Shown here: positions 18,977 through 26,142 of the stretch, one piece after another
Numbering within the stretch: the first letter of the stretch is position 1
Layout of the letters: the number at the start of each line of letters is the position of its first letter
Source: Segatella copri
GTDB taxonomy: Bacteria > Bacteroidota > Bacteroidia > Bacteroidales > Bacteroidaceae
NCBI RefSeq assembly: GCF_009494395.1
Contig: NZ_VZCB01000020.1
Location: forward strand, 18,623-82,622
DNA: 64,000 nt
Direction of reading: 5' to 3'
Made by a program: the position numbers and the translations under genes
The notes under the pieces: model-generated
Seen by the model: the letters and a program-made list of their open reading frames with translations, nothing else
Database searches by the model: none
What the model was told of the DNA's origin: nothing

Positions 18977-19441
18977 ATGGGAAATAATAAAAGTCAATTA
19001 GTGGTTGCGGCTATCGAGAACGGTACCGTAATCGACCATATACCAGCCGAAAAGACCTATCAGGTAGTGAATCTGCTCCAGTTGGAGAAGATGGACACTC
19101 CTGTTACCATCGGCTACAACCTGCCATCCAAGAAGATTGGCAAGAAGGGCATCATCAAGGTTGCCAACAAGTATTTCACCGATGAAGAAATCAACCGCCT
19201 CTCCGTGGTGGCTCCTAACATCGGACTGAGTATCATCAAGGACTACGAAATCGTAGAGAAGAAGACCGTAGAGACTCCGGATACGCTGAAGGGCATCGTG
19301 AAGTGCAACAATCCTAAGTGCATCACCAACAACGAGCCTATGCAGACCCTCTTCCATACCGTTGACAAGGTGCTCGGCATCGTGCGTTGCCACTACTGCG
19401 ACAAGGAGCAGCAACTGGGCAAAGTAGAGCTTTGCAAGTAA
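18977..19441 (+). CDS. pyrI: Aspartate carbamoyltransferase regulatory subunit
   Basis: A 154-residue regulatory chain. The N-terminal allosteric nucleotide-binding domain includes [19 protein letters not shown]; the C-terminal zinc domain has four cysteines (CNNPKC and CHYCD) that bind Zn and contact PyrB. It confers feedback control by CTP/UTP and activation by ATP. The 40-bp spacer after pyrB contains a repeated TTAGTTA/TTAGTGA motif. It ends shortly before a hairpin that overlaps the glyA promoter. Confidence 0.97.
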   Translation: MGNNKSQLVVAAIENGTVIDHIPAEKTYQVVNLLQLEKMDTPVTIGYNLPSKKIGKKGIIKVANKYFTDEEINRLSVVAPNIGLSIIKDYEIVEKKTVETPDTLKGIVKCNNPKCITNNEPMQTLFHTVDKVLGIVRCHYCDKEQQLGKVELCK

Positions 19442-19468
19442 TTTAAAGGCAATAAAATAACAAAAAGT

Positions 19469-19523
19469 AAGCAATATCACTCAAAATATTACGATTTATT
19501 TGGTAGTTTGAGAGATATTGCTT
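19469..19523 (+). terminator. Hairpin ending pyrBI, overlapping the glyA promoter
   Basis: A 17-nt inverted repeat with one mismatch (AAGCAATATCACTCAAA 19469-19485 / TTTGAGAGATATTGCTT 19507-19523) runs directly into ATTTTTG. The right arm occupies most of the spacer between the glyA -33 and -7 boxes. Confidence 0.65.
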
Positions 19524-19530
19524 ATTTTTG
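19499..19530 (+). promoter_or_regulatory. Candidate glyA promoter (TTTG-N20-TATTTTTG)
   Basis: -33 TTTG (19499-19502) and -7 TATTTTTG (19523-19530) are spaced exactly 20 bp. Start expected near 19536, leader about 35 nt. Confidence 0.7.
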
Positions 19531-19571
19531 TACCCGATTTCATAAAACATCAACCATAAAAAGTAAAGAGA

Positions 19572-20852
19572 ATGGTAAAAGATCAAGAGATTTTCGACTT
19601 AATCGAAAGAGAACATCAGCGTCAGCTGAAAGGTATGGAGCTGATTGCTTCTGAGAATTTCGTGAGTGACGAGGTGATGAACGCTATGGGTTCTTACCTT
19701 ACTAACAAGTATGCAGAAGGTCTGCCAGGAAAGCGCTACTACGGTGGCTGCCAAGTGGTGGATATTGTTGAGAACCTGGCTATCGAACGCGTCAAGAAAC
19801 TCTTTGGTGCTGAGTACGCCAATGTACAACCTCACTCTGGCGCACAGGCTAACGCAGCTGTATTGCTCGCAGTATTGAAGCCTGGCGATACTTTTATGGG
19901 CCTGAACCTCGATCACGGTGGTCACCTTTCTCATGGTAGCCTCGTCAATACTTCCGGTATCCTCTACCACCCTATCGGTTACAACCTCAACAAGGAAACC
20001 GGTCGCGTGGACTACGACGAGATGGAGAAGTTGGCGCTGGAGAACAAGCCTAAGCTGATTATCGGTGGTGGTAGTGCCTACAGCCGTGAGTGGGATTATG
20101 CACGTATGCGCAAGATTGCCGACGAGGTAGGTGCACTCCTCATGATTGATATGGCTCACCCTGCTGGTCTGATTGCAGCTGGTCTGCTGGACAATCCATT
20201 GAAGTATGCCCACATCGTTACTTCTACTACCCACAAGACTCTCCGTGGTCCTCGTGGCGGTATCATCCTCATGGGCAAGGATTTTGACAATCCTTGGGGA
20301 TTGACTACCAAGAAGGGCGAGGTTAAGAAGATGAGCATGCTCTTGAATTCTGCCGTATTCCCTGGTCAGCAGGGCGGACCTTTGGAGCACGTCATCGCTG
20401 CCAAGGCTGTTGCCTTCAACGAGAACCTGCAGCCTTCATGGAAGGAGTATGCTGCTCAGGTGAAGAAGAACGCAGCTGTTCTTGCTGACGACCTCATCGG
20501 CCGTGGATTCAGCATCGTGAGCGGTGGTACAGACAACCATTCCATGCTTGTTGACCTCCGAAGTAAATATCCAGACCTTACAGGTAAAGTGGCTGAGAAT
20601 GCGCTCGTTGCAGCCGACATCACAGTCAACAAGAACATGGTTCCATTCGACAGCCGTTCTGCTTTCCAGACATCAGGTATCCGCCTGGGTACAGCAGCCA
20701 TGACAACCCGTGGCGCCAAGGAAGACATGATGCACCTCATCGCTGAACTCATCGAGGAAGTATTGAATGCTCCTGAGGACGAGAAGGTGATCGCACGCGT
20801 CCGTGAGAAGGTGAACGAGACCATGAAGGACTATCCTTTGTTCGCATACTAA
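19572..20852 (+). CDS. glyA: Serine hydroxymethyltransferase
   Basis: A 426-residue PLP enzyme interconverting serine plus THF with glycine plus 5,10-methylene-THF. The PLP-lysine motif [14 protein letters not shown] is near residue 225. [23 protein letters not shown] and [11 protein letters not shown] are also conserved. Full length. It is transcribed from its own promoter and closed by a strong terminator. With fhs further along the window it feeds the one-carbon pool. Confidence 0.98.
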   Translation: MVKDQEIFDLIEREHQRQLKGMELIASENFVSDEVMNAMGSYLTNKYAEGLPGKRYYGGCQVVDIVENLAIERVKKLFGAEYANVQPHSGAQANAAVLLAVLKPGDTFMGLNLDHGGHLSHGSLVNTSGILYHPIGYNLNKETGRVDYDEMEKLALENKPKLIIGGGSAYSREWDYARMRKIADEVGALLMIDMAHPAGLIAAGLLDNPLKYAHIVTSTTHKTLRGPRGGIILMGKDFDNPWGLTTKKGEVKKMSMLLNSAVFPGQQGGPLEHVIAAKAVAFNENLQPSWKEYAAQVKKNAAVLADDLIGRGFSIVSGGTDNHSMLVDLRSKYPDLTGKVAENALVAADITVNKNMVPFDSRSAFQTSGIRLGTAAMTTRGAKEDMMHLIAELIEEVLNAPEDEKVIARVREKVNETMKDYPLFAY

Positions 20853-20885
20853 AAGATATTTACAAAATAAGAATATTTTTATTAC

Positions 20886-20917
20886 AAACTGCGGGCTTTA
20901 CCGTCCGCAGTTTTTTG
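20886..20917 (+). terminator. glyA intrinsic terminator
   Basis: The hairpin CAAACTGCGG...CCGCAGTTTTTT has a 10-bp stem with a TTTACCG-type loop and a following T-run. Confidence 0.88.
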
Positions 20918-20953
20918 TTTCACTAAATAAATAATTAAGAAAAGGAAAAATTT

Positions 20954-21733
20954 ATGAAAAAGATGAAAAGCCTACTGCTCATGGCACTTGCGTTGCTCCC
21001 TGCGAGCAAAACTTTAGCACAGACCAACGCCCAAGTCTTCTACGATTTCGGCAGTGACCGCAAGTTTGTTACCCTCACCCTCGAAATGTTCAAGCAGGAC
21101 AAATGGGGTAACACTTATTTCTTTGTAGACCACGACTTCAATTACGACAAGATGGACACCAGCAGTCCTAACGTAGCACAGGGTGGAACCTATACAGAGA
21201 TTTCACGTGCCTTGAACTTCTGGCAGAACACCAAGATGAAGAACTGGAATCTCCACGTAGAGTACAATGGCGGTATCACCAAGAACTACCCTATCAACAA
21301 CGCATGGCTCTTCGGTGTGGAGTATTTCATGCACGACAAGAGTTTCAAGAACACCTTGACACTCCAGGCACTCTACAAGACTATCCGCAAGACCGACCAG
21401 AATGTGCCAATGCAGTTTACCGCAGTTTGGGGATGCAAGGACATCTTTGGATTAAAGGGTTTGAACTTTAGCGGCTTCGCTGATTTCTGGTGGGAAGACC
21501 ACACTAGTATGCTTGACAAGGATGGAAACGTGAAGCTCGACAAGAATGGCGAAGTAGCCTACACTCCTGAGCACACCGTCTTCACCACAGAACCACAGCT
21601 CTGGTACAACGTAGGCCAGCACTTCGGCTGCGAGAACCTCAGCGTAGGTAGCGAGGTTGAAATCAGCCACAACTTCGGCAGCAATGCCGGCTGGATGGTC
21701 CGTCCTTGCCTCGGTGTGAAATGGGACTTCTAA
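20954..21733 (+). CDS. DUF5020-family outer-membrane beta-barrel protein (Tsx-like)
   Basis: A 259-residue secreted protein: signal peptide MKKMKSLLLMALALLPASKTLAQ, then amphipathic beta strands rich in aromatic residues, ending in WDF, a typical outer-membrane barrel C-terminus. It fits the Bacteroidota DUF5020 family, which resembles nucleoside-specific Tsx channels in general layout (FYDFGSDRKFVTLTLEMF near the N-terminus). The ligand is unknown; nucleoside uptake is a reasonable guess by resemblance. An internal charged loop (DKDGNVKLDKNGEVAY) is probably extracellular. Monocistronic. Confidence 0.75.
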   Translation: MKKMKSLLLMALALLPASKTLAQTNAQVFYDFGSDRKFVTLTLEMFKQDKWGNTYFFVDHDFNYDKMDTSSPNVAQGGTYTEISRALNFWQNTKMKNWNLHVEYNGGITKNYPINNAWLFGVEYFMHDKSFKNTLTLQALYKTIRKTDQNVPMQFTAVWGCKDIFGLKGLNFSGFADFWWEDHTSMLDKDGNVKLDKNGEVAYTPEHTVFTTEPQLWYNVGQHFGCENLSVGSEVEISHNFGSNAGWMVRPCLGVKWDF

Positions 21734-21810
21734 CCGTTCTCTTTTGAACCTTTTCTGAGGGCGCTTCTGATGCTTTCTAAATGTTAAAGAAGCCTAATTG
21801 AGACTTTTTT

Positions 21811-21930
21811 AAGAAGAAGAAAAAGAAAACAAGAAAAAAAGAAAAGAAAAAAGCGACAAGAAGAAGTAGCAAGAAGAAAAGATAAAAAAGAAAAGAAATA
21901 AAAGAAAAAAATAGAAAAATAAGAAGAATG
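21811..21930 (+). other. 120-bp purine-rich (AAG/AAA) tract
   Basis: About 120 nt consisting almost only of A and G on the plus strand, with a few C/T interruptions. Frames through it code only for lysine/arginine runs or, on the other strand, phenylalanine/leucine runs with no credible start. I regard it as non-coding. It separates convergent genes. Confidence 0.7.
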
Positions 21931-21938
21931 TTTAGCGT

Positions 21939-21971
21939 GCAGAAAACTCGAAAATTTTTCGATTTTTCTGC
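21939..21971. terminator. Hairpin between DUF5020 and DUF2807 genes
   Basis: Inverted repeat GCAGAAAACTCGAAAA / TTTTTCGATTTTTCTGC, with a near-perfect stem and A/T-rich flanks. Probably a shared terminator for the convergent pair. Confidence 0.65.
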
Positions 21972-22019
21972 GCGCATATTCCCCCTGCATCTTTTTATTT
22001 TGATTTTCAACAACTTACG

Positions 22020-22886
22020 TTATTTACTTACCGTCAATCCACTATCCGAAATTCCTCCAATGCCATCTTTTGTCTTGCCGTATTGACGGGTGACGCCACT
22101 CAGATTGATTCCGCCTACACCTTCCGATGTTGCATTGACAGATTGGCAATCAACCTTGGCTTTCACGCTTCCTACACCTTCGTTCAGGATATTCAGGCTG
22201 CCACCCTTGAAGAATCCCAGGTTCACAGAGCCAACGCCCTCGTTGTCCACCTTCAGACTTCCCATGGAAACGTTCGTGATCTTCACAGAGCCTACGCCCT
22301 CATTATCAACCGTCATGTTATCTCCAGCCACGTCATCGATATTCACGGAGCCTACACCCTCGTTGTCTATAGTCACCTTGTTGGCAAGAATCTTTCCGAT
22401 AGAGACAGAGCCTACGCCTTCGTTATCAATGGCGAAACGGTCGCTGTTGATGGTCTTGGCATGGAAGCTTCCCGTACCCTCCTGTGTCACCTTCACCAGG
22501 TCAGGACTGGTGATATAAATCTTCAGTCGCTTGTTTTCAGAGTTGCAGGAAGCAGGCACGGTCAGTCTGCCGTTGTATCCGATAACCACCTCGTCGTTGC
22601 GATACACCACCTTCAGTTTCTCCTTCATCTGCTGCAGGAACTTTGCATCCTTGATGGCAGAGTAGTCCAGTCGGACATCGCATTTATCGCCATCATTCTG
22701 GGTATAATAGACGTCAGCCACAGCCTCCACATCAATCGCCTTGAAAGGCTTCTGGCGCAAGTCATCCTGCACGTAATTCAAATCTCCCTTCACGGTAGAA
22801 CCCATAGAATCAAAGCTGCAGGCAGAAAGTCCAGCAGCAGCCAAGAACATAGCGGCACCAGCCACCATCAAACCAATACTTTTCAT
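22020..22886 (-). CDS. DUF2807 (head GIN domain) lipoprotein with six EGVGSV repeats
   Basis: A 288-residue lipoprotein (signal peptide with lipobox LSAC, Cys23). The N-terminal part (about 40-130) has the FKAIDVEAVADVYY motif typical of DUF2807. Residues about 150-265 form six successive repeats of about 20 residues, each beginning with (I/V)DNEGVGSV-like text (the last is SEGVGGI). One repeat per right-handed beta-helix rung is likely, with glycines stacked at the turns. The family is annotated as putative adhesin; most members have more divergent rungs. It is on the opposite strand to the polysaccharide locus and may be regulated separately. Location: periplasmic or surface face of the outer membrane. 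Confidence 0.82.
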   Translation of the reverse strand: MKSIGLMVAGAAMFLAAAGLSACSFDSMGSTVKGDLNYVQDDLRQKPFKAIDVEAVADVYYTQNDGDKCDVRLDYSAIKDAKFLQQMKEKLKVVYRNDEVVIGYNGRLTVPASCNSENKRLKIYITSPDLVKVTQEGTGSFHAKTINSDRFAIDNEGVGSVSIGKILANKVTIDNEGVGSVNIDDVAGDNMTVDNEGVGSVKITNVSMGSLKVDNEGVGSVNLGFFKGGSLNILNEGVGSVKAKVDCQSVNATSEGVGGINLSGVTRQYGKTKDGIGGISDSGLTVSK

Positions 22887-23492
22887 AATCCTTCAATATT
22901 TAAATTGTTCGTATTTCTGGCATTTAGACGAAAGAAATGAGCAAAAGGTTGCAGGAAATTTCAAAAAAATATTTCCCCAGACTTCAAAAAAGCCCTAATT
23001 CAATTTTAAAGAAGCCTCTTTCCGGTTTCATTTAAGCCTTAAACGGAGTTGGTTTAAGGCTCATTTAACTGTTACGTTAGGCTTAAACAAACCTTACGTA
23101 AGCCTTATTCCAAATCTATTCTTATAAAAAATCCCGGAAAAAGCTTGCAGGTTTGGAAATAAAGTCGTATCTTTGCGGTAGAGTTTTAAAACAGATTGGC
23201 ACAGCAACCATTGTGTTATCGCTCACAGTCATACGAGTCGCTATCCGTTTGTTAAACTTTGCTAATACTAAATATCTTTAACAGAAAAATCTGTTTCGTT
23301 TGAAATAATTACACTATATTTGCACCGTCTAATTGATGGCTAAAGCCCGAAGAGCTAACTAGTTAACTCCTAAAAGTAAGCAAAAATTACTTTGCTAGGC
23401 AAATTTAGTAAAAGATTTTAGGCACAATGATAAAGATTAATTGAACAAAAAGAATCATAAAGTAAGAAATTACAATTTAAACTTAAATAGAT
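22887..23492. other. 606-bp intergenic region with repeats and candidate promoters
   Basis: No gene is visible. It contains an inverted repeat AGCCTTAAAC/GTTTAAGGCT (23035-23061) and two more GCCTTA/TAAGGC-type motifs (about 23075-23106). There is a -7 element TATCTTTG (23168-23175) with CTTG 20 bp upstream, a second -7 TATATTTG (23315-23322), and a near-palindrome GAGCTAACTAGTTAACTC (23352-23369). The first part (22887-23000) is the DUF2807 upstream region. Confidence 0.6.
23315..23369 (+). promoter_or_regulatory. Candidate promoter and operator-like palindrome upstream of the surface locus
   Basis: The -7 TATATTTG (23315-23322) is followed 29 bp later by GAGCTAACTAGTTAACTC (23352-23369), an 18-nt palindrome with one mismatched pair. 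The leader to the first lipoprotein would be about 165 nt. No standard -33 box at 19-20 bp was found. Confidence 0.45.
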
Positions 23493-25979
23493 ATGAAAGT
23501 ATTCAATTCTAAACTTGCTGCTATAGGTTTGGCAGCATTCGTTTTCGCATCATGTAGCGACAGCTCTTCGGATCCTGCCACTCCTATCACCCCTGGTACA
23601 GTCCCTTCTGAGATTACCAAGATTGGACTCACACAGACTGATGCTGCACAGTTGGCAGCAAGCGTTACCAACTACAAGCGCAGCAGCTCTAACAAGGCAA
23701 GAACTCGTGCCTTTAACGAGGCCTTGTTCAATGGAGTTACTGAAAGCACCGTACAACCAGCTCCTTCTGTTGATGGTGCAAAACAGTTGAATGCAGCAAC
23801 AAATTTGTCAAACGACAAATACAAGACCAGAAGCGGAAAGACTTACGACTTCTCTAACAATACAATTGAGAACACAATTCTCTTTGTTGCTGGTAACAGT
23901 ACCGTAAAATATAGCAACTTAGGAACTGGCAATACCATCGTCGTCCTGAAGGGCGGCAAGCTGGAGTATACTGGTTCAAGTAGCGCTATTCCTCAGGGCA
24001 ACACTATCTATGTTCAAGAGTCTGGCTCATACAGCATCAAGAATGAAAACATCATCATTGATGGTACCTTGTATTCTTCAAGAGCTCTCGGAAAGATTGA
24101 TGGCAAAATCACAGACAAGAAATCTGAAGGTACTCCAACACAGAACATCACTATCAATGGTTCTGTATACCTCAGTGGCTACAAGCATACTGTAACAGAT
24201 CCTGAAAGCGAGAATTACGGAAAAGAAATAACAGAATATGCATCTCTCCGTGCAAAGACTTTGACCATCAACGCTGGTGCAAAAGTCAACACTTTGGACC
24301 GTGTTACCTTTACCAACGACGTTGTTATTGCCGGTGCATTGCATGTAGGTAAGGCTGCCATCGTCAACAACATGACCATCAAAAATGGCGGTGTATTCTA
24401 TTCTGACTACTCTGCAAAGATCAAGAAACAGCTCACCATGGAGGCAGGTTCATACATGAATCTTGCCTACCTGAACGTAACAGACAACACATACGACAAG
24501 AATGGCACAGAAAAGCCTACCAAGGTTCCAGGAAACGCTGTAGCAGACTTGCAGGGCAACTGCCAGATTGTAATCGGCAACCACGGTGTAATGTCTTTCA
24601 ATACTTTGAAGACAGACAACACTTCCGGTCAGATAGTAATGGGCGATGATGCCAACAACGTGGCTGTCATCAAGGCAGACAAGTTTATCTATGCAGGAAG
24701 CGACGAAAACGTCAATTTCATCGGCACTCCACATACAAACAACCAGACTATCCTGGCGCAGCTCAAGGAGAGCTATAAGAATGGCGCAGAGTCAGAAGGC
24801 AACAAGGTAGACTTCGACTATTTGGTATTTAATGCAGATGTACAGAGCTACGACTACATCACTGGTGGTGGAGCTTTGACAGCAGGACCAAACTTCAGCT
24901 ATGTACTGAAGAATGAATACGAGGTAGCAAAACAGAAGAAGCTTATGCTATTGTCAACTATCGCAAACTACGATAGAGACACACAGTCAGCAACAGCCAT
25001 CGTACCTACTGCCGACAACAAGGTATACGTTTCATACCATACCAATGGGACTGAATTCGGTGGAAGCATTGATGTTGCAGAAATGAATGGCGAACAGCTT
25101 ACATTGAAGCAGAGAGTACAGCAGGCTGAAGCAGGAGCTACATACGACTTCAACCACTTGAACGTCATCAACAGCAAACTGTACTTGGCTGGAAGTGCCA
25201 AGGGCAAGGATGGCAAACAGTTTGGTGGTGCTACCGTAAGTTATGCAGCCATAGGCGGCGATGGTACACTGAACGTAACCGAAGGTTTAAGTACTGTTGC
25301 GTTAGACAACACTGTTAAGGGCGATGCTAACTGCGTTGTACCATTCGGCAACAACATTGCTGTAGCCAGCACTCTTGGTTACTCCATTTACGACCCAACA
25401 TTAAAAGAAGGTACGTTAACTAAAACTACAGGCAAAGCTAAGTTTGTGGCAGTAAATGGTACATCACTCGTTGGCTTGAACTACACATCTGAGATTACTG
25501 CAGGTGATGCAGAAGTTCAGGGTGAGGTACAGGTATTCGACAATTCTATGAAGCAAACAAGTAGCTTCAACGTTGGTGCTATTGCACCAAACAACGGTAA
25601 GAACATGATTGCCATTGACAGCAACGGCAGAATCTACGTCTGCAAGAGCGCTAAGGGTTTGATGTGTTACGAGAATGGTAGTCCTGCTTGGGCATCAGAA
25701 TGGACAACACCAACTTCTAAGAGTGATAAAAACGTTAGCGTTGACAAGCGTCAGGGTTACATCAATGGTGTAGCAGTAGACGACAACTACGTATACGTTG
25801 CAGCTGGTGCTTATGGTCTCGTAGTCCTCACCAAGGAAGGTAAGGAAGTTACTCACAAGAGAATTGGAACATCTGGCAACTCTGCCAACTATGTAGCAGT
25901 TAAGAATGGCCTTATCTATGTTGCATACGGTAAGGGACGTATCCAGGTATTCAAGCTCACTAGCGGAGCTGCTAAATAA
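23493..25979 (+). CDS. Large surface lipoprotein, probable beta-helix plus beta-propeller (paralogue 1)
   Basis: An 828-residue protein I cannot name. It has a lipoprotein signal (LAAFVFASC, Cys20) followed by the serine/aspartate stretch SDSSSDP, a plausible Bacteroidota surface-export signal. Residues about 110-430 are strand-turn repeats with Asn/Gly ladders (for example VVLKGGKLEYTG and TINAGAKVNTLDRVTFTND), suggesting a pectate-lyase-like beta-helix. The C-terminal half (about 470-828) resembles a propeller: repeated YVSYHTNG, NVINSKLYLAGS, IYVCKSAKGLMCY and YVYVAAGAYGLVVLTKEG units, ending IYVAYGKGRIQVFKL. The next gene is a diverged paralogue. It precedes the polysaccharide operon on the same strand, so a role as secreted cell-surface partner of the polymer is possible but unproven. 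Confidence 0.75.
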   Translation: MKVFNSKLAAIGLAAFVFASCSDSSSDPATPITPGTVPSEITKIGLTQTDAAQLAASVTNYKRSSSNKARTRAFNEALFNGVTESTVQPAPSVDGAKQLNAATNLSNDKYKTRSGKTYDFSNNTIENTILFVAGNSTVKYSNLGTGNTIVVLKGGKLEYTGSSSAIPQGNTIYVQESGSYSIKNENIIIDGTLYSSRALGKIDGKITDKKSEGTPTQNITINGSVYLSGYKHTVTDPESENYGKEITEYASLRAKTLTINAGAKVNTLDRVTFTNDVVIAGALHVGKAAIVNNMTIKNGGVFYSDYSAKIKKQLTMEAGSYMNLAYLNVTDNTYDKNGTEKPTKVPGNAVADLQGNCQIVIGNHGVMSFNTLKTDNTSGQIVMGDDANNVAVIKADKFIYAGSDENVNFIGTPHTNNQTILAQLKESYKNGAESEGNKVDFDYLVFNADVQSYDYITGGGALTAGPNFSYVLKNEYEVAKQKKLMLLSTIANYDRDTQSATAIVPTADNKVYVSYHTNGTEFGGSIDVAEMNGEQLTLKQRVQQAEAGATYDFNHLNVINSKLYLAGSAKGKDGKQFGGATVSYAAIGGDGTLNVTEGLSTVALDNTVKGDANCVVPFGNNIAVASTLGYSIYDPTLKEGTLTKTTGKAKFVAVNGTSLVGLNYTSEITAGDAEVQGEVQVFDNSMKQTSSFNVGAIAPNNGKNMIAIDSNGRIYVCKSAKGLMCYENGSPAWASEWTTPTSKSDKNVSVDKRQGYINGVAVDDNYVYVAAGAYGLVVLTKEGKEVTHKRIGTSGNSANYVAVKNGLIYVAYGKGRIQVFKLTSGAAK

Positions 25980-26002
25980 TACAGAATCATAACAATACCC
26001 TC

Positions 26003-26035
26003 TGCTCTCCCATCCTATCGATGGATGGGAGAGCA
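26003..26035 (+). terminator. Hairpin after the first large lipoprotein gene
   Basis: A perfect 13-bp stem TGCTCTCCCATCC / GGATGGGAGAGCA with a 7-nt loop. No strong T-run follows, so it could be a leaky terminator or an mRNA-stabilising 3' end. Confidence 0.65.
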
Positions 26036-26142
26036 AACCTTATTAAAAACTTAACCAGCTCATCAAAAGCAAACGGCTAAGCCTTTATTAAGGCAAAACA
26101 CAAAATATCAATCAAGAAATAACATCAAAACAGAAAGCTAAA

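Noticed and set aside
21777..22013. Minus-strand 78-codon frame with poly-Phe/Leu and plus-strand Lys-rich frame
   Set aside because: Both are translations of the purine-rich tract; the plus frame is closed by TGA right after its only ATG, and the minus frame looks like low-complexity artefact.
22887..23492. tRNA or other structured RNA gene in the 606-bp gap
   Set aside because: No TpsiC-like GGTTCGA, no acceptor-stem pairing or CCA end seen; short hairpins only.
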